DNA from: Shinella yambaruensis
GTDB lineage: Bacteria; Pseudomonadota; Alphaproteobacteria; Rhizobiales; Rhizobiaceae
Length of the DNA stretch: 64,000 nucleotides
Direction of reading: 5' to 3'
NCBI RefSeq assembly: GCF_022899355.1
Contig: NZ_JALJCK010000004.1
Location: forward strand, 372,001-436,000
Shown: piece after piece, positions 17,878-26,159 of the stretch
How the letters are laid out: every line of letters begins with the position of its first letter
Position numbering within the stretch: the stretch's first letter is position 1
Translations under genes and position numbers: made by a program
Notes under the pieces: generated by a model
Database searches by the model: none
Seen by the model: the letters and a program-made list of their open reading frames with translations, nothing else
What the model was told of the DNA's origin: nothing

Positions 17878-19128
17878 CTACAGGGCGACGATCTGGCGCG
17901 TGATGAGATCGTAGATGCCGTTGTCGTCAACGCGCAGCGCGAAGATTTCCTTGCGCGCCGCTTCGCGCTCTTCCTGTTCCTGCACGCCGGCTGCGTCGAG
18001 CTTGCGAACGGCCTCGCCCGTCGTTTCCGCCGGGATATCCTCGCTGTCGCCGGCTTTTTCCGTCTTGGCGGGGACCTTGTCGGCAAGCTGGGTCGTCTCG
18101 GCACCGGCGGCGAGCAGCTGGATCGTGTCGAGCGCGGCGGCGGCCGGATCGTCCCGCCGCTTGTCCTCCCGCACGCCCTTGGCCACATCGGCATGGGCGC
18201 GGCCGACCGCGTCCTGAAGGTCCTGCACGTCCTCCAGCTTCTCGCCGGCTTCCAGCGAGCGGATCGTCTCCTCGCGTTCCTTGCGCGTTTGCGCATCCTC
18301 GATACGGGTCGGGTCGCGCCGGGTCCGGTCGAGCTTCAGCTCCTCGATGGTCTTCGGGTTCGCCGCGTCCTCCAGACGGGCGAGCACCTTGCGCATTTCG
18401 GGCGTCAGCGCCTTCTCGTCCTCGGCCTTCTGCGCAAGCGCATCCTTCACCCGCCCGGCTTCCGTGCCATAGGGATTGCGGATCGCCGCGATGAGATCGC
18501 TCGCCTTGAGGCCGAGATCGGTGAGGCCGGATTTTTTCTCGAGCGTTGCCACGTCTTCCGGCAGTTCGCCGCGGAGGCGCGTCAGCATGCCGGAAAGGCG
18601 CTGCTCGAAATCGGCATCCGCCTCGCCCTCGCCCTGCGTCACGCCGGCGGCCAGCGCAAGGCGGGCGACGAGATTGGCCGCTGCATCGTCCGACGGGCCC
18701 GCCATGGCCTGCCTGACGGCGGTGAGCGTGGTGCCGAGGCCGCGGAGCGTGACGTCGAGCGTGCTGCCCTTGGCGGGAAGCGAGACCTGGTCGACGAGCG
18801 CCAGCCGGTCGGCAAGGCGCTGGGCAAAGGCACGGGCGCCCTCGCCATCCTGCTGGGTGATACCGAGCGTGTCGCTGAAGCGGGATATCAGCTTGGCGAG
18901 CGTTTCCCCGCCGCGGGCATTGCTGCCGAAGAAATGTTCGTTGATGCGGGCATTGGCCTGCCGCGCCGTGTCGTCGGAGCGCGGGGGCGCCTGTTTCTGC
19001 GCGTCGTCCTTCGGCCGTCCGCTGGCCTTCTCGGCCTCCTCGCGGCGGCGCTCCTCGAGCGTTTCGACGATCGACTGCATCGCCGAGACGGCGGCGGTGG
19101 ACTGCGCGCTCTGCAGGGGTGTCAACAT
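17878..19128 (-). CDS. Hypothetical helical protein, 416 residues
   Basis: I do not recognise this family. The protein is strongly charged and predicted helical throughout, with no signal peptide or membrane segment. Residues 20-60 are a likely coiled coil (ETLEERRREEAEKA) followed by a Lys/Asp-rich linker. Two similar segments, DGEGARAFAQRLADRL (about 92-107) and GEADADFEQRLSGMLTRL (about 168-185), look like an internal repeat. The C-terminus EIFALRVDDNGIYDLITRQIVAL seems conserved and structured. ATG 19126-19128 has a GGAGG-like site (tggcaacctccgg on the plus strand). Like the 518-residue orphan upstream it is a stand-alone, leftward gene; whether the two are related is not clear. Confidence 0.6.
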   Translation of the reverse strand: MLTPLQSAQSTAAVSAMQSIVETLEERRREEAEKASGRPKDDAQKQAPPRSDDTARQANARINEHFFGSNARGGETLAKLISRFSDTLGITQQDGEGARAFAQRLADRLALVDQVSLPAKGSTLDVTLRGLGTTLTAVRQAMAGPSDDAAANLVARLALAAGVTQGEGEADADFEQRLSGMLTRLRGELPEDVATLEKKSGLTDLGLKASDLIAAIRNPYGTEAGRVKDALAQKAEDEKALTPEMRKVLARLEDAANPKTIEELKLDRTRRDPTRIEDAQTRKEREETIRSLEAGEKLEDVQDLQDAVGRAHADVAKGVREDKRRDDPAAAALDTIQLLAAGAETTQLADKVPAKTEKAGDSEDIPAETTGEAVRKLDAAGVQEQEEREAARKEIFALRVDDNGIYDLITRQIVAL

Positions 19129-19179
19129 GGCAACCTCCGGTCTCGCCGGAAGAATAGGTCGGAGGGGATTAACCGCGCG

Positions 19180-19410
19180 TTAAGCCTGCGCCCGCGGGTT
19201 TTCAGGGGTATCGGGCGGCTGCGGCCGGCAGACGATCGTCACCAGCACGAAGCTGACATAGAGCAGGAGATACCACGAGCCGAGCTTGGTGAGGGGCACC
19301 ATGTGCCAGGTCGTCTGGCCCGGATAGAGCCAAACGCCCGTCGCCGTGCCGATGTTCTCGGCGATCCAGAGGAAGATGGAGGTGAGGAAGGCGGCGACGA
19401 CGAGCGGCAT
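19180..19410 (-). pseudogene. DUF817 family membrane protein, C-terminal part after an in-frame stop
   Basis: This 76-residue frame continues the DUF817 protein encoded just before it in the same reading frame, after a TGA at 19411-19413. It starts with ATG directly after that stop and holds the last two or three membrane spans (MPLVVAAFLTSIFLWIAEN, then WYLLLYVSFVLVTIV) with the family's WLYPGQ and KLGSWY elements between them. Intact DUF817 proteins run through this junction. It could be translated by re-initiation (TGAATG) or be dead. Confidence 0.7.
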
Positions 19411-20052
19411 TCAGCGCGGCTTCTCCTCCACCGTGTAATAGATGCGCACGCGCCAAAAGAGGAGCACCGTCGCGGCGAAGAGCACCAGGCGGATATCGAC
19501 GAAAAAGTGGTGCAGGTAGAAGTTGGCGTAGATGGCGATTGCCAGCACCGCCGTCGTCCAGAAGGGCGGATAATGGGTGAAGCGCATGTCGAAGATGCGG
19601 ATGGCGCGCGCCATGTAGCTGCCGACCGAGGCATACATGAAGCCGGAAAACAGCGGCACGCCGCCGATGCGGATCACGGCCTCCTCCGGATAGACCCAAG
19701 AGCCCATATGGACCTTGAAGATCTCCATGGCCGTGCCGACGAGGTGATAGATGAGGATGACCTTCGCTTCCTCGAAGGTCTCCATCTTCAGCTTGAGGAA
19801 CGTCACCTGGATGGCGAGCGCCATCAGGAACAGCGCGTCATACCGGTGGATCGGCCAGCCCGGCTGCCAGACGAGTTTCGTGGCGATGATCAGCCCCAGC
19901 ATGAGCCCGCCGAAGAGGCAGGCCCAGGCCTGCTTCAGCCCGAACAGGATGAACTCGGCAAGGCCGGGCGGGAGCGTTTCGAGCCGGCCGCGGATCAGCC
20001 GGCGCAGCGGCTCCAGCGTCGGTCCGGTCTGGTGCTGCCATCCGTTCTGCAC
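19411..20052 (-). pseudogene. DUF817 family membrane protein, N-terminal part, truncated by TGA
   Basis: These 213 residues form the first three quarters of a DUF817 integral membrane protein of unknown function. Family landmarks are visible: FILFGLKQAWACLFGGL, then IHRYDALFLMALAIQV, MEIFKVHMGSWVYPE, GGVPLFSGFMYASVGSYM and NFYLHHFF. The frame stops at TGA after YYTVEEKPR, where the family normally continues with a basic residue and then MPL; a CGA-to-TGA transition would explain it. The start is taken as the GTG at 20050-20052, 7 bp after the ribonuclease D stop, without a clear ribosome binding site. The two pieces share one frame, so this is one gene with a nonsense change, a split coupled pair, or a sequencing error. 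Confidence 0.7.
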
Positions 20053-20059
20053 GGGCAGC

Positions 20060-20686
20060 TCAGCTGTGGGCGAAGATGTCGGTCTCTTCCCAGCCGAGGA
20101 GGTCGAGCTTGGCGCGGGTCGGCAGGAAGGCGAAGCAGGCTTCCGCATGCGCCAGCCGGCCGTCGCGCACGAGGCGCGCCATCAATTTGTCGCGCAGGGC
20201 ATGGAGATGCAGCACGTCGGAGGCGGCATATTCGAGCTGCGCGGGCGACAGCGTCTCGGCCGCCCAGTCGGAGGACTGCTGCTGCTTGGAAATGTCGACT
20301 TCGAGCATTTCCTTCAGATTGTCCTTCAGGCCGTGCCGGTCCGTATAGGTGCGCGTCAGGCGCGAGGCGATCTTGGTGCAGAAGACCGGCGCCGTGGTGA
20401 CGCCGAAGGTGTGGAACAGGACGGCGATGTCGAAGCGGCCGTAATGGAAGATCTTCTGGCGGGCCGGATCTTCCAGCATGGCGGTGAGGTTCGGCGCTTC
20501 CTTCTGGCCGGCGGCGATGCGGATCACGTCCGCCGTGCCGTCGCCGGGCGAAAGCTGCACGACGCACAGCCGATCGCGGCGCGGGATGAGGCCCAGCGTT
20601 TCGGTGTCGATGGCGATCGCGCCGGTATAGCGGGCGGCATCCGCCGCCGAGATGTCACCTTCGTGATACCGGATTGCACTTGCCAT
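20060..20686 (-). CDS. rnd: Ribonuclease D (short form)
   Basis: This 208-residue 3'-5' exoribonuclease of the DEDD family trims tRNA and other small RNA 3' ends. The exonuclease motifs are visible: Exo I AIDTETLGL (Asp, Glu), Exo II HYGRFDIAVL (Asp), and Exo III EYAASDVLHLHAL (Tyr, Asp). It lacks the HRDC domains of E. coli RNase D, as usual for the short rhizobial form. ATG 20684-20686 (MASAIRYHEGD) is chosen because family members start there; an ATG 12 bp upstream is possible. The DUF817 gene follows within 7 bp on the same strand. Confidence 0.88.
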   Translation of the reverse strand: MASAIRYHEGDISAADAARYTGAIAIDTETLGLIPRRDRLCVVQLSPGDGTADVIRIAAGQKEAPNLTAMLEDPARQKIFHYGRFDIAVLFHTFGVTTAPVFCTKIASRLTRTYTDRHGLKDNLKEMLEVDISKQQQSSDWAAETLSPAQLEYAASDVLHLHALRDKLMARLVRDGRLAHAEACFAFLPTRAKLDLLGWEETDIFAHS

Positions 20687-20796
20687 GAAAAACCCCATCT
20701 AAGCTGTCTCTGTGTCCGCAGGCCTATAGCGCATGTTTCCGGCCTGCGGTACTTCTTTATGGATTGCGAAGGACCGGCCTGCGGCCGAAAGACGAT

Positions 20797-21075
20797 ATGA
20801 CGAAACGATTGATCCTTGCCGCCCTCACCGCGCTGCTCTTCGCCCCCGTTGCCGGCGCACAGGTGTTTCATGACCTTCCCGGCGTCGTGACGACCGAGGC
20901 GCACGAAGCCGAAGACCAGGTCTTCTGCGAGCCGCAATACATTCCCGCGCCGGAAAACAGCACGAAGCGCCACTGGGGCCGCACCGTCTATAATTGTACG
21001 CGCGGCGGCGTCACGTCGAGCGGCAGCTACCTGCCGCTGTCGCGCGAGCGGAGCCTGCGCGGCTACGACTGGTAG
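20797..21075 (+). CDS. Small secreted protein of unknown function
   Basis: This 92-residue protein has a clear signal peptide, MTKRLILAALTALLFAPVAGA, with likely cleavage before QVFHD. The mature 70 residues contain two cysteines (VFCEPQ and YNCTRG) that may form one disulfide, in a basic, aromatic-containing chain ending SLRGYDW. No family is recognised. The ATG at 20797 has only a weak ribosome binding site (GAAAGACG), but the signal peptide starts exactly there. It is divergent from rnd and 53 bp before the dehydrogenase gene. Confidence 0.6.
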   Translation: MTKRLILAALTALLFAPVAGAQVFHDLPGVVTTEAHEAEDQVFCEPQYIPAPENSTKRHWGRTVYNCTRGGVTSSGSYLPLSRERSLRGYDW

Positions 21076-21128
21076 CGCGTCCTTTCATTCCCGGCCGTTC
21101 CGGCCGGAGCCATTCATCCGGAGGAGCC

Positions 21129-22160
21129 ATGACCGACGAAAGCCTGCCGCTGGTGATCAGCGCGCCCGAACCGCGCACGCTGGACCTCATCTTCACCACT
21201 GCGGCGGAAGCCGAGCTGCGCCGGACCTATCGCATCGTCGAGGCCGATCCGGAAGACATTGCCGGGCTCGGCGACGCGGTGCTTGCAAAGGCGCGCTACA
21301 TCATCGGCCAGCCGCCGCTCTCTGCCGAAACGCTGGCGCGCATGCCGAACCTGCGGGCGATCCTCAATGTCGAGAGCAACCTCCTCAACAACATGCCCTA
21401 TGAGGTCCTGTTCGAACGCGGCATCCATGTCGTGACGACCGGCCAGGTCTTTGCCGAGCCGGTGGCCGAACTCGGCCTCGCCATGGCGCTGAACCTTGCC
21501 CGCGGCGTGATCGATGCCGATGTCGCCTTCCGCGAAGGCACGGAATTGTGGGGCGGGGAGGGCAACCGGTCCGCGCGCCTCCTCTCCGGTTCCGAGGTCG
21601 GCATCGTCGGCTTCGGCGATCTCGGCCGGGCACTGAACCGCGTCCTCTCGGGCTTCCACGCGAAAATCCGCGTCTTCGACCCCTGGCTGCCGCCGTCGAT
21701 GCTGCGTGAAGCAGGTGTCGAGCCGGCCTCGCTCTCCGAGGTGCTGGCCATGAGCGACTTCGTCTTCGTCGTCGCCTCGGTGACGAGCGAGAACAGGGGC
21801 TTCCTCGGGGCCGAGGCCTTCGCCTCCATGCGCAAGGGCGCGGCCTTCATCCTGCTCAGCCGGGCGGACGTCGTCGATTTCCCGGCGCTGATGGCTGCGG
21901 TCGCTTCCGGCCATATCGTCGCGGCGAGCGATGTCTATCCGGAAGAGCCATTGCCGGCGGACCATCCGGTGCGCGGGCTGAAGGGCTTCATCCGCTCGGC
22001 CCACCGTGCCGGCGCGCTGGACAGCGCCTTCAAGAAGATGGGCGACATGGTGCTGGAGGACATGGCGCTGATGGATCGCGGCCTGCCGCCGATGCGCTGC
22101 AAGCGGGCCGAGCGCGAAACGGTCTCGCGCATGCGCTCGAAACCGGTGAGCGTCAACTGA
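21129..22160 (+). CDS. D-2-hydroxyacid dehydrogenase family protein
   Basis: This 343-residue NAD(P)-dependent dehydrogenase differs from the one at 312. The cofactor motif reads VGIVGFGDLGRAL, followed by VFDPW, where Asp points to NAD. The catalytic Arg (LLSRADVVD), Glu (DVYPEEP) and His (SAHRAGAL) are present. The C-terminus carries about 30 extra residues (LPPMRCKRAERETVSRMR). ATG 21129 has GGAGGAG directly upstream. It ends at a strong bidirectional terminator. It is near, but not obviously part of, the rhamnose locus; its substrate is unknown. Confidence 0.82.
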   Translation: MTDESLPLVISAPEPRTLDLIFTTAAEAELRRTYRIVEADPEDIAGLGDAVLAKARYIIGQPPLSAETLARMPNLRAILNVESNLLNNMPYEVLFERGIHVVTTGQVFAEPVAELGLAMALNLARGVIDADVAFREGTELWGGEGNRSARLLSGSEVGIVGFGDLGRALNRVLSGFHAKIRVFDPWLPPSMLREAGVEPASLSEVLAMSDFVFVVASVTSENRGFLGAEAFASMRKGAAFILLSRADVVDFPALMAAVASGHIVAASDVYPEEPLPADHPVRGLKGFIRSAHRAGALDSAFKKMGDMVLEDMALMDRGLPPMRCKRAERETVSRMRSKPVSVN

Positions 22161-22163
22161 AAC

Positions 22164-22205
22164 GAAAGGCCGTGGCGAGGGATCGCCACGGCCTTTCGGT
22201 TTTCG
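22164..22205. terminator. Bidirectional terminator hairpin
   Basis: A perfect 15-bp stem GAAAGGCCGTGGCGA (22164-22178) and its complement (22183-22197) with loop GGGA, flanked by A-rich sequence on the left and TTTCGGTTTTC on the right. It lies between the stops of the convergent genes at 22160 and 22216, so it can end transcription from both sides. Confidence 0.85.
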
Positions 22206-22215
22206 GAAAGCGCGT

Positions 22216-22470
22216 TCAGGCGCGCTTGATGACCTTGATGAGCACGAGCAGGATCACCGCGCCGATCGTGGAATGGATGATCGCGGCGATGATGCCGCTG
22301 CCGAGGCTGATGCCGATGGCCGGAAAGAGGAAACCGGCGATGAAGGCGCCGACGATGCCGACGACGATATTGCCGATCAGGCCGAAGCCGAAGCCCGAAA
22401 CGATCAGGCCGGCCAGCCAGCCCGCAATGGCGCCGACGATGAGGAAAACGAGAATGCTTTCAATGCCCAT
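22216..22470 (-). CDS. GlsB/YeaQ/YmgE family stress-associated membrane protein
   Basis: This 84-residue protein consists almost wholly of three membrane spans: residues 3-20 (ILVFLIVGAIAGWLAG), 26-50 (GFGLIGNIVVGIVGAFIAGF) and 58-80. The glycine-rich GWLAG...IVVGIVGAFIAGFLF pattern is typical of the GlsB/YeaQ/YmgE transglycosylase-associated family, which is often induced by stress; its biochemical role is unclear. ATG 22468-22470 has GGGAG upstream. It is a single gene between the terminator and rhaI, on the same strand as rhaDI but 95 bp beyond rhaI. Confidence 0.85.
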   Translation of the reverse strand: MGIESILVFLIVGAIAGWLAGLIVSGFGFGLIGNIVVGIVGAFIAGFLFPAIGISLGSGIIAAIIHSTIGAVILLVLIKVIKRA

Positions 22471-22565
22471 ACGATGCTCCCTTAGACAGTCTTGTTCTGT
22501 CCCTGTCCAATCTGGCAGCCGTTTCCCGGAAAGCAAGAGGGTCTGAGAACTTCTCTTCGGCGGCG

Positions 22566-23855
22566 TCAGACGATGCCGCCGCCTCCGCTCGCCACGGCGG
22601 GCCGTTCCCCCGCCACCTTCGCCCGGTAGCCCGCCGCGCGGTAGGTCGCGACCGGATCGATCGCCCCGCCCGTCTCCAGCCGCGCCATGGCGAGGATCGG
22701 CTCCACATCGGTGCGGAAGCCGGCCTTCAAGGTCTCGGACGCCATCAGCGCGTCGTTCGCCTCCTGGTAGCCGGCAAGCGCCGCGCGGTCGACGATCAGC
22801 CCCTGCGCATAGGCCCGGCAGACCTCCATGGCGCTGCGCATCAGGCTTTCGATCGGGTCGGTGACATTGTGGCTCTGGTCGAGCATATGCGCCGGCGCAA
22901 AACCTTCGGCCTTGCGCATCTCCGCATCCACCAGTTCGTTGAAGACGAGGAAGAGCCGGTAGGGATCGATCGAGCCGGTATCGAGGTCGTCGTCGCCATA
23001 TTTCGAATCGTTGAAATGGAAGCCGCCGAGTTTCCTGAACTGGATGAGCCGGGCGACGATCATCTCGATATTGACGTTCGGCGCATGGTGGCCGAGATCG
23101 ACGAGGCACCAGGCTTTCGGGCCGAGTTCCTGCGCGATCAGGTAGTTGGTGCCCCAGTCCTGCACGACGGTGGAATAGAAGGCCGGTTCGTACATCTTGT
23201 GCTCGGTGAAGAGCCGCCAGTCCTCGGGCAACGCCTTGTAGATGGCCTTCATCGCATCGAGATACCGCTCGAAGCTCTTGGTGAAATTCGCCTGCCCCGG
23301 AAAATTCGTGCCGTCGCCGATCCACACCGTCAGCGCCTTGGAGCCGAGCGCATTGCCGATGGCGATGCATTCGAGATTGTGCTCGACAGCCTGCTGGCGC
23401 GTTGCGGCATTCGCATGGGAGAGCGAGCCGTGTTTATAGGAATGTTCCTGCTGCGGGGCATCGGAGAAGGTGTTGGAGTTCATCGCGTCGAAGCCGAGGC
23501 CGAGCGCGTTGCCCCTTTCCTTCAGTTCCTTCAGGTCCGTCACCTTGTCCCAGGGAATATGTAGGGAAACCGTCGGCGTGGCGCGCGTCAGCTCCTGGAT
23601 GACCGCGCAGTCCTCCAGCTTGTCGAAGATGTTGCGCGGCTCGCCCTCGCCGGGAAAGCGCGCAAAGCGCGTGCCGCCGGTGCCGACGCCCCAGGAGGGC
23701 ACGGCCACCGCATAGGCTGCGACCTTCCGCTTCACCGCATCGATATCGACGCCGCGGCGGGAAAGCCGCGCGCCGAGATGGTCGTAGTCGCTTTTGAGGT
23801 CGGCGAGACGTTTCTGGTTCTCGTGCGCGATCACGTCTTCGGAAATCATCGTCAT
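22566..23855 (-). CDS. rhaI: L-rhamnose isomerase, rhizobial catabolic type
   Basis: This 429-residue TIM-barrel enzyme converts L-rhamnose to L-rhamnulose. It follows the rhizobial RhaI family rather than E. coli RhaA. Metal-binding acidic and histidine residues occur in order in SLHIPWDK, FTEHKMYEPAF, LVDLGHHAPN and HFNDSKYGDDDLD, the last a hallmark of this isomerase group. ATG 23853-23855 has GGAG 6-8 bp upstream; an earlier in-frame start overlaps rhaD and was rejected. It lies 10 bp after rhaD in the leftward rhaDI unit, opposite the rhaR-K genes, the arrangement known from Rhizobium leguminosarum. Confidence 0.93.
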   Translation of the reverse strand: MTMISEDVIAHENQKRLADLKSDYDHLGARLSRRGVDIDAVKRKVAAYAVAVPSWGVGTGGTRFARFPGEGEPRNIFDKLEDCAVIQELTRATPTVSLHIPWDKVTDLKELKERGNALGLGFDAMNSNTFSDAPQQEHSYKHGSLSHANAATRQQAVEHNLECIAIGNALGSKALTVWIGDGTNFPGQANFTKSFERYLDAMKAIYKALPEDWRLFTEHKMYEPAFYSTVVQDWGTNYLIAQELGPKAWCLVDLGHHAPNVNIEMIVARLIQFRKLGGFHFNDSKYGDDDLDTGSIDPYRLFLVFNELVDAEMRKAEGFAPAHMLDQSHNVTDPIESLMRSAMEVCRAYAQGLIVDRAALAGYQEANDALMASETLKAGFRTDVEPILAMARLETGGAIDPVATYRAAGYRAKVAGERPAVASGGGGIV

Positions 23856-23865
23856 CGGGATCTCC

Positions 23866-25959
23866 TCAGCGCGTGAAGGACTGGGCATTGCCCGCGTCGA
23901 CATTGATGATGTTGCCGGTCGATTTCGCCGACATGTCGGAGGCGAGGAAATAGATGGCTTCCGCGATATCCTCCGGGAAGACGGACAGCTTCAGCATGGA
24001 GCGCTCGCGGTAATGCGCCTCCAGATCGTCCGTCTTGTAGGTCGCGGCGCGCTGCTCCTTCCATTCGCCGGTCCAGATCTTCGAGCCGCGCAGCACGGCG
24101 TCCGGGTTCACCACGTTGACGCGGATCTGTTCGGAGGCGCCCTCCAGCGCCAGGCACCGGGCGAGATGGATTTCGGCGGCCTTCGCCGTGCAGTAGGCTG
24201 AAGCGCCGGGGGAGGCGGCAAGGCCGTTCTTGGAGGCGACGAAGACCACGTTGCCGCCCGCCTTCTGCCGGCGGAAGATGCGGAAGGCTTCGCGCGAGAC
24301 GAGGAAATAGCCGGTCGCGAGAATGCCGATATTCTTGTTCCACAGGTCCAGCGTCGTCTCCTCGATCACAGCCGAGGAGGCGAGGCCGGCATTGGAGACG
24401 AGGATGTCGAGGCCGCCGAATTCCACCAGCGTATCGGCGAAACTCCTCGCCACCAGCGCCTCGTCGGTGACGTTCATGGAGACGGAGCGCACGACATCCC
24501 TGCCGTAGCGGCCGGCGAGCTCGTTTTCCGCCGCGGCGAGCGCCGCCTCGTCGATATCGGCGAGCACCACGCAGGCGCCCTCCGCCATCAGCCGGTCCGC
24601 CGTCGCCTTGCCGATACCGCCGGCCCCGCCCGTGACGAGCGCGATGCGGCCGGCAAGGCTCTTGGGCTTCGGCATGCGCTGGAGCTTCGCCTCCTCCAGC
24701 AGCCAGTATTCGATGTCGAAGGCTTCCTGCTCCGGCAGGCCGACATAGTCGGAGACGCCGGAGGCGCCGCGCATCACATTGATCGCGTTGACATAGAACT
24801 CGCCCGAAATCCGCGCCGTCGCCTTGTCCTTGGCGAAGGTGATCATGCCGACGCCGGGCACGAGATAGACGACCGCGTTCGGATCGCGCATGGCCGGGCT
24901 GTTGTCCCGCCTGCAGCGCTCGTAATAGGCCGCGTAGTCGGCGCGGTAGGCGGCGATGGTGTCGGAAAGGCCGGCCAGCGTTTTTTCGATGTCCGGCGCG
25001 GCCGGATCGAAATCGACGACCAGCGGCCGGATCTTCGTGCGCAGGAAATGGTCCGGGCAACTCGTGCCGAGCGCGGCAAGCGGCGCAAGGTTCTTCGAGG
25101 TCACGAAATCGAGCACCGCTTCCCCGTCGTCGAAATGGCCGACCTTCTTCTCATCCCGGCCGATCATGCCGCGGATGACCGGCATCAGCTTTTCCGCGAT
25201 GGCCCGGCGTTCATTGGCGGAAAGCACCGGCTTCACCGCGCCGCCGAAGGCAGGTGCGGTATTGTTCTCTTCGAACCAGGCAATCGCCTTGTTGATGATC
25301 TCGATCGTCGTCTCGTAGCATTCCCTGGCCGTATCGCCCCAGGTGAAGAGGCCATGGCTTTCCAGCACCACGCCGCGCGCGCCGGGATTTTCCAGGCAGA
25401 ACTTTTCCAGCCACAGGCCAAGTTCATAGCCCGGCCGCTTCCAGGGCAGCCAGCCGATGTCGTCGCCGAAAATCCTCTGCGTCAGCTCCCGGGAGTTCTT
25501 CGCCGCGGCGATGGCGATGATCGCGTCGGGGTGCATGTGGTCGACATGCTTCTTCGGCACATAGGCGTGCAGCGGCGTATCGATGGAGGCGGCGCGCGGG
25601 TTGAGGTTGAAGGTGCAGTGCGGCAGGTAGCCTACCATCTCGTCCTCATGCGCGATGCCGCGGTAAAGCCCCTTCAACGCATTGAGCTTGTCCATGTAGA
25701 GCGTGGCGAATCCATCCATCCTGATGGTGCCGACATCGCCGCCCGACCCCTTGACCCAGAGCACCTCGACCTCGCCCGCGCCGAGCGGGTCCGTCTCCAT
25801 CACCTTCGCGGACGTGTTGCCGCCGCCGTAATTGGTGATGCGCTTGTCGGAGCCGAGCAGGTTGGAGCGATAGAGCAGCCGCTCGGATTCGCGCATGGCC
25901 GACGCCTTGGCGTCGTCCCACAGGTTGGCAAGGCGTGCGCCCCGGTTCGTCTCCAGCAT
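23866..25959 (-). CDS. rhaD: Bifunctional rhamnulose-1-phosphate aldolase / lactaldehyde dehydrogenase
   Basis: This 697-residue fusion has two enzymes. Residues about 1-420 are a class II aldolase/adducin domain (HAYVPKKHVDHMHPDAI, VVLESHGLFTWGD supply zinc-binding His residues) that cleaves rhamnulose-1-phosphate to DHAP and L-lactaldehyde. Residues about 425-697 are a short-chain dehydrogenase with VTGGAGGIGKA and the catalytic SAYCTAKAAE (Tyr-x3-Lys), which oxidises lactaldehyde. The start is the second of two close ATGs (25957-25959): GGAGG lies 8 nt from it but only 2 nt from the first. It is the first gene of the leftward rhamnose unit, controlled from the shared rhaD-rhaR gap. Confidence 0.93.
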   Translation of the reverse strand: MLETNRGARLANLWDDAKASAMRESERLLYRSNLLGSDKRITNYGGGNTSAKVMETDPLGAGEVEVLWVKGSGGDVGTIRMDGFATLYMDKLNALKGLYRGIAHEDEMVGYLPHCTFNLNPRAASIDTPLHAYVPKKHVDHMHPDAIIAIAAAKNSRELTQRIFGDDIGWLPWKRPGYELGLWLEKFCLENPGARGVVLESHGLFTWGDTARECYETTIEIINKAIAWFEENNTAPAFGGAVKPVLSANERRAIAEKLMPVIRGMIGRDEKKVGHFDDGEAVLDFVTSKNLAPLAALGTSCPDHFLRTKIRPLVVDFDPAAPDIEKTLAGLSDTIAAYRADYAAYYERCRRDNSPAMRDPNAVVYLVPGVGMITFAKDKATARISGEFYVNAINVMRGASGVSDYVGLPEQEAFDIEYWLLEEAKLQRMPKPKSLAGRIALVTGGAGGIGKATADRLMAEGACVVLADIDEAALAAAENELAGRYGRDVVRSVSMNVTDEALVARSFADTLVEFGGLDILVSNAGLASSAVIEETTLDLWNKNIGILATGYFLVSREAFRIFRRQKAGGNVVFVASKNGLAASPGASAYCTAKAAEIHLARCLALEGASEQIRVNVVNPDAVLRGSKIWTGEWKEQRAATYKTDDLEAHYRERSMLKLSVFPEDIAEAIYFLASDMSAKSTGNIINVDAGNAQSFTR

Positions 25960-26043
25960 CGGCATTTCCTCCCGGTGTTTCTCATGCGCATGGCTATCGC
26001 CGCGCTTGAAGGCATGCTTTCAGATCACATGAGAGCATCGCCG

Positions 26044-26118
26044 ATGTCAATCATAAACGATCAAGAACAATCATATTGCGCTGCACAATGAAAAAATATG
26101 ATTGATCATGATTGACAT
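26044..26118. promoter_or_regulatory. Nested inverted repeats, probable RhaR operators
   Basis: Two perfect inverted repeats share one centre. The outer pair is ATGTCAATCAT (26044-26054) and ATGATTGACAT (26108-26118). The inner pair is CAATCATATT (26068-26077) and AATATGATTG (26095-26104). All four arms contain CAATCAT or its complement. They fill the divergent gap between rhaD and rhaR. DeoR-family repressors bind such repeats, so RhaR probably represses both directions here; rhamnose metabolites would relieve it. Confidence 0.7.
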
Positions 26119-26159
26119 TGCGCGTTCCTGATGGAAGCATTGCCAGCACTGGAGGAGCC

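Noticed and set aside
17704-20400. An 898-codon rightward open frame
   Set aside because: It runs antisense through the 416-residue orphan, the DUF817 pieces and part of rnd; high GC content makes stop-free antisense frames common.
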